Origin: Caenorhabditis remanei
Lineage: Eukaryota > Nematoda > Chromadorea > Rhabditida > Rhabditidae
DNA: 64,000 bases
NCBI RefSeq assembly: GCF_010183535.1
Contig: NC_071331.1
Location: 992,001-1,056,000 of the forward strand
Direction of reading: 5' to 3'
This document shows, piece by piece, positions 1 to 12,473 of the stretch. Each line of letters opens with the position of its first letter. Position 1 is the stretch's first letter. The notes beneath the pieces were generated by a model. That model did not search any database. It was not told where the DNA came from and saw only the letters and a list, made by a program, of their open reading frames with translations. The translations under genes and the position numbers were made by a program.

Positions 1-1463
1 TGCTGAATAACACGAAAAAAAAAAACGATTTTCTGATTCGTAACAACTTTTTAGAAGATCTCATCAATGCTTATGGAATACAAATCTGCAATATTCTGTA
101 GCTGAAACAGTGGAAACATGTAGCTTGAAAGTAAGAACAGTAAAAACGAGTAATTAGGTTTTTTTGGAGCAATTCTTTATTGAACGTGATTATTTGATAG
201 ATGTTCAAAATAAAGAATACATTAATTGACAAACAGTTATTTGAGTATTCACAAGTCAGAAAAACAGAAATAATTTGATTTCTTTAAAAATGTGTGGTCT
301 CAACAAACCGATAGACTGCGAAATTCATGTCGAATTTCGAATCTGACAATATTTTTCTGTTTCAAGAACGTGTGAAATTCTGAAGTTCACATATTCCACG
401 TTTTGTCTTGACTATTTATGCTGGTTTGAATTGAATTTGTTGGTTAAAATTTTGATTCATTTTACATCTCACAAATTCCAACTAGGAATCAAGTCATTAA
501 AATTCACTCTCGATTTTGCTACTTTGGATCAATAATCCATCAATCTGATCGTTTTCTTGAGATTTTACGGTTTTATGGAAACACTAATTTTGAAATGTGT
601 CTTACCAATATAATTGCATTACTCATCGTTTGAAATACAGCTAATGAAAGAACTACAATACAGTTCAAAACAATTTACAAAAACAATAATATTTTATTTA
701 CTAATTGATCCGAGTGCAACAAGCATTTCTGGGGGCCTGATATATCGTCTTTTTCCCTAGTCTTATTGATAATGTGCGATTTCTGAAACTTATTACCTCG
801 GTTTTCTTGGGAGTAAACAATGACATTGACTGTTTCTCGTTATACTTTTTAGTTCTCTCAATGTCATCAAATTAGGTTTCTGATATCATTATGACGCGCA
901 CTATGCTACCTCAAAATTTGTATTTTCTATAGTTTTTACGAACTCGGAACGTGGCATAACCTATCTTTGTATATTTTTCTCCCGTTTCTCTCACATTTTT
1001 TGTTCACACTTAATGCATTTTATCTTTACTTTCTACTTCATATTAATTTGTGTTCCAATTTTCTATATCTTCCTTGTTATTTCTTCATTTGTACCCTCGG
1101 TCAAACTCCTTCCAGTTCACTTCGGTGCCCAATCTAACACTGAAACATTTTTTTTCAAAACCTTCAAAGCCGATTTATTGACTTTTTTACTTTTTTTTGC
1201 TCTGTCTTCCTTGTTATCTTCCCTCAATGTTTCTCTCTATATGAAATTCCATCTGATTCGCCGGCGCTCAATCTATAAGTGTTTCGAAACACTTTTTTTA
1301 TTTCAAAAATCTTTAGAATGCACTGCTTTTTTTATCAAATTCCACGATTTTATCACTATTTCCCCGGTTCAATTCATTTTTCAGAGTTATTTTCACTGGA
1401 GAAATGATCAAAGACTTGCAGTTTCTCAGTTTCTACTTCTTATTTTCCTTCTTCTGGCTACAT
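1..1463. other. No gene recognised
   Basis: AT-rich sequence with no coding signal I can defend. A long open frame starting at 1013 on the plus strand is Phe/Leu-rich, has no spliced partner, and runs on into the inverted-repeat element at 1472, so I do not call it. Confidence 0.6.
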
Positions 1464-1471
1464 TTCAGTCG

Positions 1472-1679
1472 GCGTTGGAACGTTTCAAAACCATGAAATT
1501 TCAAAAATCGAGAAATTTCGAAACTAAACGTGAAACTAAACGAAAATTCACGAAAAATGAAGGATTTTCGCTATTCAGAACCAGTAAACGCCTCATATTT
1601 CATTGACTACATATTTGTTCGTTTAGTTTCGAAAAGTCAATGTTCCCAAATGTCATGGTTTTGAAACGTCCCGGAGGCA
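1472..1679. mobile_element. Short hAT-like MITE
   Basis: A 208-bp insertion flanked by the direct repeat TTCAGTCG (1464-1471 and 1680-1687), the 8-bp duplication typical of hAT-type transposition. The ends are inverted repeats sharing ACGTTTCAAAACCATGA; the outer few bases are diverged. There is no coding capacity, so it would depend on a transposase encoded elsewhere. The duplication and terminal repeats are visible; the hAT assignment is inferred from duplication length. Confidence 0.6.
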
Positions 1680-1964
1680 TTCAGTCGACTACTTTCACCG
1701 GTTTTTCTTATTTTTTTTTCTATTTTGTTATTATTTATTTAGTTTATATTAATTGCTCGTTACTACTTCCTATAATTCACAAGCACCCAATGAAACATTA
1801 ATTTTTTCCAAAATTGCTCAAATTAGCTAATATTTTTATACTATTTTAATAGAATCACTTACGTTCTAGAATCTTTAGAAACTGTAGTCAATTTTGGGTG
1901 TTCTCTCCCTCCTATAAACTGTTTTCATTCCCAAATATTTATTTCCTGTTCCAGGGTCAAACAA

Positions 1965-2069
1965 CTCATTTCAAAATGGAATGTTAGAGCGGGTCTACAG
2001 AGCCCAAAAGTACCCGAAGAAAGGATAGTTCCTTTTGGGTTTTCGCCAAATAAATCATTCATTCATTCT
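1965..2069 (+). repeat. Possible 3' tail of a truncated LINE
   Basis: A locally GC-richer stretch (TTCCTTTTGGGTTTTCGCC) ends in AATAAATCATTCATTCATTC, a short tandem tail of the kind left at the 3' end of nematode non-LTR retrotransposons. There is no coding remnant and no target duplication that I could identify. This is a suggestion from the tail only. Confidence 0.3.
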
Positions 2070-2154
2070 AAATATGTATTACTATACTTATCCAGATTTG
2101 GAGAAAAGCAGCTCGATGAACAGCTAATTAATATTTAAAGACTTTGCGTTCATA

Positions 2155-2603
2155 CAGTATCGCTCAATAGGATATGAACTTTGGCCGTCTTCAGTTGAAA
2201 TCGTCCAACTTTGAGAGTGTGTCATTGTAATTCTGATTGTCACACCTAGTTGGTATTCATTGGACCCTACAGATCAAATGTAGAGCTCCATTTTTGTAGT
2301 TTACAACTTTTTTGTACTGACACTTCCTATTACGCATCGACAAAATAATATTTCTCCCTCAAATCGACCAATTTCAGTGCAAAATAGTGCGAATTTTGAG
2401 CTGTCGTCTAAAAATGACCATAAATCTTCAGGGAGTGTCTGGACAAAAAAGTTGTCAACTACAAAATTGAAGCTCTACTTTTGATCTGTAGGATCCAATG
2501 AATACCAACTAGGTGTGACAATCAGTATTACCATAACACACTCTCAAAGTTGGACAATTTCAACTGAAAACTGCTCAAGTTCATATCCTATTGAGCGGTA
2601 CTG
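2155..2603. mobile_element. Palindromic TA-type MITE (Tc/mariner-like)
   Basis: A 449-bp element flanked by TA dinucleotides (2153-2154, 2604-2605). The ends read CAGTATCGCTCAATAGGA and its near-perfect reverse complement, and the arms pair for roughly 200 bp each. CAGT ends plus a TA duplication fit the Tc1/mariner superfamily. It has no open frame and is non-autonomous. Confidence 0.75.
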
Positions 2604-3747
2604 TAGTTCTTCCTGTAATAGTTGTGTCTAATCAGAGCACACATTTTTAATGAGACAGCTGTTTCCAAACTCATGGCTGCGTAGGCACAAAATCGACTCC
2701 GCCACACCAAGAAGAATATTTGTTGTGTTTCATTGTCATGTTAATTACAACCTGTGCTTGCTATTGTGTCTAATATAATATTTATGGTTTTCTAATCCAA
2801 TTGTTGGACGTCTCAATTACCCATTTTATATTCCAAACACGTGACGAGTTGGCTCTGCGTTACACCCGCCGAAACCCAACTACGCAAAGGGAAACATAAA
2901 TGTTTCCCTATTCTGATTTTTTTGAGGATGATCTGACAAAGGCAGAAAACGCAAACAAAAGGAAACAACTATATTACTGATTGTGAAGCGAAAACTATTT
3001 TTAAACGAGAAACGCTATTTTAAAGATACTTGTAACTGGGAATCAGAAATGTCAACATCTAAACCGAGGTTGACGCGAACAGGAGGAAGATTGTGGGCTC
3101 TCAATGATTTTAAAATAAATTAATAGTCAGGAAATTAGCTCAGAATCGAATAATACAGAACCCTCTTCAAACAAAATTTAAGAAAGATGAAGCAGAAATT
3201 TTTTTGAAGAGAGTCAATTGATTATGGACTAAACTTTGAAAACTAAATTTTCCAATAAAACAGTAACTGCTCAACGAATAATGCAACTGTTCCTGTTCAG
3301 AAAGATTGAAATTTAACATTTTCATAAAACCGATAGCATATTCCAGAAGCAATTTTTCAAAAAGCGCTTAGATTCACACTCATTTGAAAAAAATTGGGGT
3401 ATTTTTCATTATATATTCCTGATTCATTAATATTCCTGATTCAATAAAGCTGTGAAACGGAGAAATTTTTTAACAAAATGTTGAGTATCCTTTGCTGAGG
3501 ATTTTCTTTTTATATTCACCAAGTAAGTATTAGCTTGTGAATCTATTAAAAAAGCATCTTATGACTCTTGTGACTGGGTGGTAGAAAGTGCGAAAAAATG
3601 AATGCCAGGGTGAGGAAACGGACCCACAATTCCCAACACCTTAGAACTTTCAGATCAAGATTTTAATGAGAAGAAACTCAGCAAATTCTTCAGGGAAGTT
3701 CAAAACAACTCTTTGTAACAGGAAAAAATTGATACTCAAGTTGTCTA

Positions 3748-3821
3748 TTAGCACGGCACGCTTCTTACAATTTCAAGAGGATTTCAGTGGAGCGCAGTTG
3801 TAAGAACGGTGCCGAGCTAAT
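3748..3821. repeat. Small inverted-repeat relic
   Basis: The ends TTAGCACGGCACGCTTCTTACA and TGTAAGAACGGTGCCGAGCTAA are imperfect inverted repeats around a core containing GTGGAGCGCAGTTGTA. Diverged pieces of the same family are seen near 24,930-25,070, 26,716-26,760 and 33,243-33,290. It is an old MITE-like repeat without clear target duplication. Confidence 0.45.
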
Positions 3822-4261
3822 ACACATCAAGCAAAACAAAATTTTTTGGAATTTGAGAACCCAAGTTAATACTATGAATTACCAAACAGTAAGAAATGTG
3901 GGTATTGATAAAGAGAGTGGACAGAGTAATTCACACAATTAAAGGTAAAGCGCTCCGAGTACTCACGTTTCTAATTTACGATTTCAGCAAAGCAGTAAAC
4001 TGCTACTAACTCAAAACCGAGAATCTATTCAATTGGGGAACCTGAAACTGTTCTGAAAATGCGAATAGCACAGAAACTACCAAAGGAACATGAAAGGTTT
4101 AGGGATCCGATTTGTCTTACACAGTCATATTAATATTGCTCATAAAATCAGCAATCATTGACGTCCCATCATTATCTAACACGCTCCGCCACGTTTAAGA
4201 AACTCATGAAATTGCAGTTTCAATACGGAATCTTCCTCCAGTTGCGAGGTTGGTAACAGTG

Positions 4262-4306
4262 TTGTCGGGAATTCCGACTTCCGACTTCCGACTTCCGGAT
4301 AAGGAA
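4262..4306. repeat. ACTTCCG minisatellite
   Basis: Tandem copies of the 7-mer ACTTCCG follow GGAATTCCG. The same word recurs near 4500-4570, 10,005, 15,050, 15,425, 17,825, 23,740, 38,255 and (reverse) 42,055-42,115. It behaves as a dispersed family core rather than a single satellite locus. Confidence 0.5.
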
Positions 4307-5222
4307 AGTTACTTTCGACTCATTCCATTTCATAACTGTGAAATTTACGAAAAGTACATATGACAGAAATACTTGGAAAAATGGTCTAAAAGTACAGAAA
4401 ATAGCATTTTCTTCTGCCAAAAACAATTTTTTTCACCAATTTTTCCGAATTTTATGATCTTTTCTCTTGGAGTTTTTGAACTTTTGCAAAAAAATCTACT
4501 TCCGACTTCCGACTTCCTAATAAGAAAAATCACTTCCGACTTCCGACTTCCGGATAAGATAATTTTCACTTCCCGACATCTCTGGTTGGTAAGTGATAGT
4601 GAGAAATACGATTGTATTTTTGTGAAGGTTGTCATCGTATGAAAGGGTTAACCTAAAAAATTCAAAAGTGCCACAAATATTCATTTGGACAATTATTTTT
4701 CGCTGTTTTCAAAAACGCTAAATTATTTAGAATAGGTCGCGCTTCTATTACTGTATCAAATTTGTATTGACTATAGAACAGCAAGTCAAATAGAGAGAAA
4801 AATGAAGCAAAGCATATTAAGATTGCTGACTGAAAACGTTGAAGTACATACATGTGTAAAAAATGAAACAGATAAAAACATGATTGATTCTGAATTATAA
4901 AGTATGAACAAAGTTGAATGAGCAAATCATCCATTAGCGTAGAATCCAGTTCAAACATTTACTTTTTTATTGAAACGGAAAATTGTTGAACTATTACTGT
5001 TCTGATAACTTGATAACTCCCTGAGACATCACGTAAAATATTCATGGAATTCGCCTGGCTGGTTTCCAATAATTTCTGAAGTAGAGAAGATGTTTATTGA
5101 TTCCCGGATATTTCGAAACCGCGCAAACTCAACATATGACACCTTAAAACCAGATATTTCGAAACCGTTAAAACACCAGCCACTTTTTTGAAAAGTACAC
5201 CGGACCTAGTAAACCTTTTTAC

Positions 5223-5575
5223 CAGACTTGTCAAAAATCGGGCCGGGCCGGACCGGGCCGAAATTTCTCTTGGCCCGGCCCGGCCCGGTCGGCCCGGATT
5301 CAAAAATGGGCACCCATTTTTACCATTTTTTTTTGAAATTTTTCGAAAAAAAGAGTAAAAATGCTTAAATTATCATACATATTCACATTTTGATGCAATT
5401 TTAAATGTTTATTCGAAAACTATACTTTTTCAAAAAAGTTCAAAAAATTTCCAAAAATTTCCAAAAAAAAACTTCAAAAACACAAAATGTTTTGAAAAAA
5501 TGTTTCAAAACGGGCCGAGCGGGCCGGGCCGAGATTTTTCCTGATTTTGGCCCGGCCCGGCCCGTGACAAGTCTG
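5223..5575. mobile_element. hAT-like MITE with GGGCCG-rich ends
   Basis: A 353-bp element with terminal repeats CAGACTTGTCA / TGACAAGTCTG flanked by the 8-bp duplication CTTTTTAC (5215-5222, 5576-5583). Next to each end is a long CCGGGCC/GGCCCGG tract, striking in AT-rich surroundings, and the middle is AT-rich. No transposase. A related GGGCCGA-rich fragment after CTTGTCA lies near 25,340. Confidence 0.75.
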
Positions 5576-5583
5576 CTTTTTAC

Positions 5584-7040
5584 CATTCTGATTTCGGACT
5601 TTTGGTACAAATCTAACAACGAGGAGTTCGACCCCCACTAGTGGCAAAATTTTTATCTGAGACTTACTAGAGTGAAGTATTATTCAAATGTTTTATAAAA
5701 ATTCCATAACAGTAGAAAAACAAATGGTAATAAAATGGAAGGTGGTTGGTGTCATATTCTGGAAACACTTTGATTGTAAGAGTGATTGATTTAGAAACTA
5801 AATGGTTTCAGGGAAATTATAAATTTGAGAATGTCAAGTTTCGAATTATGCAGTTTTTGTGTTCGGAAGTTATATTTCTGAAATCATAAGATTCATCAAT
5901 CATTAGAAAAAAGTTGAACTAATAAACAATCTATTAATTCCCATTGTTAAGTAGAGCGTTTTGACTACAGTATGAAACTGAACTTGTTCTATTATCTGGT
6001 TTATTGAAAATCAATTAGTGCTGACTGGTGCATACCAGAAATTTCAAACCCACCAGTAATCTAAGAAATCAGAAACAGTTGTAATGAAATCTCCGTGATA
6101 AACAGTAGCCACTCTTATCTGGACTAATCAAAACAGCGAAAAAAATACGAAAGGTTCTGCGTAGTTGGATGTTTTCTAGCGGATAGACACAAAACAAACC
6201 ATCATCCGTTATAGTCAAAAGTCGAATATATTTGTTTAATAACAGTTGTGTAAAATGTGTAAACACTCGGTCCTTGGCTTCTGAAAGTTGAAACTTTGAG
6301 CTGGTGAAAACACAAAAAAGTGTTTCGGAACTTTCTCTACCAAAATTTGCATCTTCAGTGAAACAAGAAAGTCATCGTCTTTTTTGATTAGCAATATAGC
6401 AGAATTGGAAAAACTAAATTGTTCAGCTATTCATTTAAAAATATTATCATAATATCCTTTTCAAAATTACAGTTCCTACTAACCTACAGTTTTAGAGAAT
6501 CCGTAAATAATTGGTACGCCAAAATTTCTTGTTGTTTCATCGATCGTCATATGGATTTTCTAAAAAGTGTTTTGGAATTTTCACTACGAAAAAAATTTCG
6601 GTGAAACCAGAAAGTCATCGTTTCGTTTGACCATCTACTGATTGCCTTCTTCAAGATTCTTGAGAAGTCGGGAGAAGAATGACCGAAATACGAATATAGA
6701 GTATTTCCATGAGATATTCAAATAATTTATTGGTTCTGTGAAACTACAAGTAATATGTTGGTGAGAACGAAATTCTTTCTTGTCGAGGAATAAAAATGCG
6801 GAACATTTTTCAGAATTGAGACAACTGTGGATTATTTTGAGAATACGTGTCTCTTGAATTGTTGATCAAGGTAGATGAAACTTTTCCTGTTTCATTTAAA
6901 TAATTAATTTTTGAAGTTAAACATCTGAAAAATTTGTTATTATGTTTCCAAACCAATATTAATGATTTTACTGCTACATTTGATTCGATAGGAGTTGTTT
7001 TCCCTTGTCAGTTATTTTTTTTGCCTTTTTGACTTTAGCC
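5584..7040. other. Gene-free, part of duplicated segment A
   Basis: No exon recognised. Stretches at about 5830 and 6000-6400 match 11,230 and 11,390-11,640 at reduced identity, with indels that break any shared reading frame, which argues against coding. Confidence 0.5.
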
Positions 7041-7048
7041 CTTTAGAC

Positions 7049-7474
7049 TAGGCTTTCCATCCGGACGGGCATTTCTGCGGGCGGCCCTCGCCCGCCCGGG
7101 CGGCGACCCGCCCGTGCCCGCCCTAGCCCGCCCTAGGGTAGACTGGCGTGACAAAATTTGTCTCTTTAATTTATTTTTTGCACAGTTTCAATCGTAGTTT
7201 GTCAAAAAAAACCTACAGCACTGTCTTCCTAATTTAAAAAAAGAAAACAAAAAAGTTTGCAGCAAAAAAGTTTGAACTCGGGAGGAACAGATTTAAAAAC
7301 AAGGTTGTTAACCACTAGGCCAAGCCTTTGCTCGAAGAAAGAGAAGGGAAAGAGGGGTGAAGAAAGGAGGGTGTCACGCAAAGAAAAGAGAGGCGGTAGG
7401 GCCGCCTTAGGGCGGGTCGCCGCCCGCCCCAGGGCGGGTCGGGCGGGCATTTCGCCGCCCGGATGGAAAGCCTA
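7049..7474. mobile_element. hAT-like MITE carrying a tRNA-like promoter
   Basis: Inverted ends TAGGCTTTCCATCCGG / CCGGATGGAAAGCCTA are flanked by the 8-bp duplication CTTTAGAC (7041-7048, 7475-7482). Both subterminal zones are dense in CCCGCC/GGGCGG words. The interior holds a tRNA-like A-box/B-box pair on the minus strand. There is no protein-coding capacity. Confidence 0.75.
7255..7332 (-). ncRNA. tRNA-like Pol III promoter inside MITE
   Basis: On the minus strand TGGCCTAGTGG (7312-7322) fits the tRNA A box and GAGTTCAAACT (7269-7279) resembles the B box, about 33 bp further 3'. Cloverleaf pairing looks poor, so this is more likely a SINE-like remnant or chance match than a working tRNA gene. 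Confidence 0.35.
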
Positions 7475-7482
7475 CTTTAGAC

Positions 7483-10034
7483 CGGATATGATTAGTTTTG
7501 TTCAGTTTTTTATTCCGAAACTAGCAGTCACGTTACACCAAATTAGTGAATTATTGGTACATTAAAATTTATCCTTGTGACTTCACTATCAGTATCTATC
7601 ATCTAACCAAAACATTGTTTCTTTGCTATAAAACATGTGTAAATACGGAAAAATAAGATAACATTGACTTCAACAGGACTGCTAGTTTTGGAATAATACA
7701 CTGAACAAAACTAATCATATTCGGTCTAACAAGAATGTCAAAAGGGAAACAAATAACGGACACAATACAGCACCAATCGAATCAAATGTAGCAGTGAAAT
7801 CGTTAATATTGGTTCTGAAACAGTGACAATACCAACTTCTGCTGTGTATAAAACACTTGTTTCTTTACTTGTTGGAATCGTGAGTTTTCTCTGATATAAA
7901 CGTATTGGGATAGTGGTAGAGTTTGTTTGATATTACCTCATTTTCAATTATAGAGTATTTCAGACCTCAGGAATGAATTGTTCAGACATTTAACTCAAAA
8001 AATTCATTACTTTTATGAAACAGGATAACTTTGCTCAACAATTCAAGGGTCACGAATTTAGAAAAATCCAAAATTGTCTCTAGTCTGAAAGAAGGCAGGA
8101 ATATAAAGGAACTATGTAAAATTGAAGAGATTGCTTTTGAAACATAATTATATAAAGTCACTGAAACTGGTATAACTGGAACATCTCTACAAGTTCGAGC
8201 CAACACTCATAATCTATGTCGAAATGACAGAAATCGGAAAGAGCTTTACGAAAATGAAGAGAAAACTAGATTGTTTGCTTTTGGAAGTTAGAATTTTTAG
8301 TTCAGGGGACTAATTTTTGGAAGAAAAATGGACGGAACCTAACCAATACATTTCGAATGCTTCATGGTAAAGTAATAGTAACAATACCGATTCCTATTTA
8401 TGTTTTGAAAACTAACAATTCCAGTGAAACAGGAAAATCTTTGCTTTATCTGTCACCTGTGATTGCTCTGTTTTGAAGGATCATGGTATCGTTATCCCCA
8501 CATCTTCTATAGTATAACCAAAAAATTTCTGTTTCACAAAATCAGTAAATTGTTGAAACTGATCGGTGTACTGATGGTTGTTGATGTGACTAATTTAGAT
8601 TAACTGAATTTTTCTGGTTTGACGCCAATCAAAGAATTGGATAAATACAGCTGAGGCTGTGAATCTGAGAACTCTGACAGAGTAAAACTTGCTGGATCGA
8701 TACAATAAAAATTAAAAAAGTAAGATTTCAGATAAGATTGTCACATATGTATCTGAAACTGTTATCAACAAGAAGAAGTGAATCAAAATTTATAGACGAA
8801 AAGAACTGAACGAAAGTGTGTTTCAATAGATCTTTAGATGTCTGTCGGTGAGAACAATGCCAGTTTTTGAAGACACAGAATTTGTTCAGATTTTTTGTTG
8901 ATTTGTCGTTTTGAAAAGTTGATTAAAGCTGTCTAGCAGTAATTGATCCAGTAAGTAATTATGTATATGAAAAAAATGATACAACTGAATTTGTTTGATA
9001 CTATGAAACCCATCTGAAACATAACTATTTGGGTAATGTACATGTTCGAAAACGAACGGCAGGTACAAAAAAACAAAATTTGGAGAGAAATCACACGGAA
9101 ATAATAAGACAAAAAAACATTAGTAATCAGAATCAAGATCGATATACTTGTTGCATTAATTGGTCCAGTAATTTAATCGAACGAAATGATTTAACTACAT
9201 TTGCTGGGTGCTATAAAACCCATCTGAAACGTGGAGAGAAAGCTTTTGAGGAAGAAATATCAGTAGTAATTGGAATCTTTTTTCTTGGAAATAGTAAAGG
9301 ATCTGATCGTTCAAATGTGTTGCATGGAGATTTTGTAGTGAAACAAGAACATTTTCAATATTTTTTGAAATTAAAAAAAAAAATGTCAAGAAATTGTAAA
9401 TTGAGTACTTTAAATGTTTTCACAGTAGAAAAAATGAGCTTTCGAATGGAATTTGATAATCTAAACATTTTGATATCCATCACTGAAATAAAGTGGAGAC
9501 TGTGAACTAATAGTAAACCAAAGAATTAAAACAGTGAAATAGTTGACATCACATTCTAACAAACCGGCAACTTAGAAACCAAAATATAACTACTGGGGAA
9601 CAGGGAAAAGGGAAGAAAAACGCTTTGAATTTTGAAAAAAAGAGAACAACACGATGACATGTGAAAAAGCACGAAGTAATGGAAACAAAAAAATAGTTCA
9701 AACTATAGAAAGTTACTGAAACTGATATACTTATAATTTAATGTGTGGTGAAGTTCAGAAAGGTCAACAAATGGGATTTGAGAACAAAGAGAAAAAAGAA
9801 CAAAATGGACGAGCTATCAACGAACACTAGTTATCCAAAACGAAACAATTTATATTTGTTCTATAACAGTGACGACATCGGTTTCCGCTACGTACGAAAC
9901 AGTTGGTTCTTCGCTTCTGGAAATTAGTAATGTTGAGTTGAGTAAACTATTCTAGGTTTCCTCTACTCTGTTGGACAGGGGAAACAGAGTTGCATGGAAT
10001 TCCGACTTCCGAATTCATGATAAGAAATTTCACT
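7483..10034. other. Gene-free, part of duplicated segment A
   Basis: Matches 11,960-15,060 over many blocks; for example 8818-8860 matches 14,045-14,090, and 9851-9950 matches 14,901-15,000 and 17,678-17,778. The open frame at 9029-9505 is not open in the other copies and is not called. Confidence 0.5.
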
Positions 10035-10036
10035 TA

Positions 10037-10178
10037 CTGTGAAAAAAATAAAGTTTGGCCAAGGATTTTCAAAAAAAATTTTCGCGCCCAAAACACTTTA
10101 GTGCATTTGTGAACTAAAGCGTTTTGGGCGCGAAATTTTTTTTTGAAAATCCTTGGCCAAACTTTATTTTTTTCACAG
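10037..10178. mobile_element. Near-perfect 142-bp palindrome with TA duplication
   Basis: Arms beginning CTGTGAAAAAAATAAAG are almost perfect reverse complements around a short loop near 10,107, with TA on both sides (10,035-10,036 and 10,179-10,180). The arms carry TTTGGGCGCGAAA at the centre. It fits a minimal TA-type foldback MITE; transcribed, it would form one long hairpin. Confidence 0.7.
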
Positions 10179-10420
10179 TATATCCAACCTTGTGCAAAAT
10201 CAGAATCACTAATATAAACGTTTTACCCTACAATTTACCGTTTCCCCAAACCAGTATATTTTTTGAAACTCTTTTCTTCTGCTTTGACTTTTTTTGCCGT
10301 AGATCAGAGCTGTGCGGAATTCCTTCTTCCTTCTTCCGTCTTCCGGCCATTTTCCGGGCATTCTTCCGGGCAGTATTGATAAAGAGAGTGGACAGAGTAA
10401 TCAACGCTATTTGTCGTTAA

Positions 10421-10832
10421 AGTAACGTGCCGATCGCTATGATCACCAATAGAGTCGACGATAATCGGGAAAATCATTTCGATTTGATCAAAATTTAGTT
10501 TAGTCGATGACCAGAAAATGAGTCGAGACTCGACGATAATCAAAAAGTCATGATTATCATCTAAAAATTATCGATGACTTTCGACAATCATGATCTCTCA
10601 TGATTATCGATAATCGTCGACCGACTATCGATAATCGCCGGTCGATAAATTATCGATAATCACCAGTGATCATGATCGTCGATAGTCATCGATAATTTTG
10701 AGACGATAATCATGATTTTTTGATTATCGTCGAGTCGCGATTCATTTTCTGATCATCGACTCGATCACCTATCGACCGTTCTCCTTCAACTATCGATTCA
10801 AATATCATCGAAAATTTGGTCGACACGTTACT
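10421..10832. mobile_element. Palindromic element of TTATCGATAA words
   Basis: A 412-bp insertion ending AGTAACGTG / CACGTTACT, flanked by the 14-bp direct repeat CTATTTGTCGTTAA (10,407-10,420, 10,833-10,846). The body is almost entirely permutations of GATTATCGATAATC and TCGTCGA, so it is self-complementary at several registers. The related sequence near 3905-4020 lacks it. The long duplication is atypical of common DNA transposon families. Confidence 0.6.
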
Positions 10833-10846
10833 CTATTTGTCGTTAA

Positions 10847-12473
10847 ACGTTCCGAGTACTCACGTTTCGAATTTACGATTTCAGCAAAACAGTAAAGAAA
10901 CAACCATCGATAAAAAGGAACATGACAGTTTCAGACATCTGATTTGTCGATCACTGTTATATTAATATTGCTTATAGAACCATGGTGAGAGTCGCGAGGT
11001 TGGTGAGTGGCAGTAAGAAAATCGATTGCGGAGCAAGAAGGTTGTCATCGTATGAAAATTTGGGATGTTTATCACGTTTCAGAATCGCCTCCGGGACAAA
11101 CCAGTCATTTTGAAACCTTAGACACCGGACCTTGAAATTTTTTTTAGAATTCTGTTTTTAGATTTTAGGTACAAATCTGACATTGACTTAGTAACAAAGC
11201 GGTTTCAGTCAAACTTTATATTTGAGAATGTCAAGTTTCGAATTATGAACGGGGTTTAAAGATCATGTAATCGGAAGTGATTTTCCTGAAATCGTAGGAC
11301 TCATCAATCATTACCACATAAGAGAAGAAATTTTAACTTATTCAATACAATATAATTAATTGAAGTTCTTTGAGATCAGTATGAAACAGAACTTGTTCTA
11401 TTTTCTGATTTATTGAGAATCAACTAGTGCTGACATACCAGAAATTTCAAACCCGGTCAGTAATCAAAGAAATCGCAAATTAAGAAATATAATGAAATCT
11501 CCATGTCGAACAGTTGGCTTCTGAAAATTGAAGTTTTGAGCTGGTGAAAACACAAATATCTTAAATAGTGTTTTGTAACTTTCTCAACGAAAATGTACAT
11601 TTTAAGTGAAACAAAAAAGGTCATCGCGTCTCTATTACTCAGCAATATGAAGCAGAATTTCAGATTATGAATCGTTCATCTCTGTTTCACCGGTCTCCAA
11701 CGTTCATATCAGTTAATGTTTCTATCAATCTACAATTCACGTTACACTGAATCAGTAAATTATTGGTACCCCAAAATCACTATTAGAAGAGGGAAATTTA
11801 AATGAAATGTTGACAATAAAAACGAATTGACAAATCGTTGTCACGCATGATAAATATGGAGCAATGCAATGGCTTCTATAAAAGATTGCTATAAAACATG
11901 TAAAAATACTGAATGAGAAAAAATTGAATTCAACAGGATTACTAGTTTTGGAATAATATACTGAACAAAACTAATCATAACAAGTATGTCAAAAGGGAAA
12001 CAAATAACGGCCAAGGAAAAAACACGCATTATCGAATCAAATGCAGCAGTGAAATCGTTAATATTGGTTATGAAACAGTGACAATACCAACTTCCGCTGT
12101 GTATAAAACACGTTTTTCTTTACTTGTTGGAATCGTGGGTTTTCTCTGATATAAACGTATTGGGATAGTGGTAGAGTTTGTTTGATATTACCTCATTTTC
12201 AATTATAAAGTATTTCAGACCTCAGGAATGCATTGTTCAGACATTTATGTTACTCAAAAAATTCATAACTTCCATGAAACAGGATAACTATGCTCCACAA
12301 TTCAAGACTCACGTATTTCCAAAAATCCGAAATTTGTCTCAATTCTAAAAAATAAAATATTTCCAATCCTCCACATGTAACATTTCCTTTCCAGCAACAT
12401 ACAACTTGCAGTTTCACAGAACCAGTGAATTATTGGAATATCTCATTTTTTGATAACGCTTCCCATTCCAATT
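10847..12473. other. Gene-free, part of duplicated segment B
   Basis: Diverged copy of sequence at about 4,580-8,060. No exon with consistent splice sites or conserved frame was found. Confidence 0.5.

Larger units (their letters stand above)
2606..5214. other. Gene-free, part of duplicated segment A
   Basis: No exon I can support. It contains a relic inverted repeat (3748-3821), ACTTCCG repeats near 4260-4310 and 4500-4570, and sequence around 3905-4020 matching 10,383-10,890. The 3.9-kb copy lacks the palindrome present at 10,421, so it acts as an empty-site relative. Confidence 0.5.

Noticed and set aside
1013..1606. 197-residue open frame, Phe/Leu-rich
   Set aside because: It runs into the MITE at 1472-1679, has low-complexity composition, and shows no known domain or spliced partner.
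4262..4560. Regularly repeated ACTTCCG words as a CRISPR-like array
   Set aside because: There are no unique spacers of constant length; the units are simple tandem repeats attached to MITE ends in a eukaryotic genome.
9029..9505. 158-residue open frame
   Set aside because: The duplicated copies around 14,170-14,600 and 17,300 are not open in this frame, so there is no sign of conserved coding.
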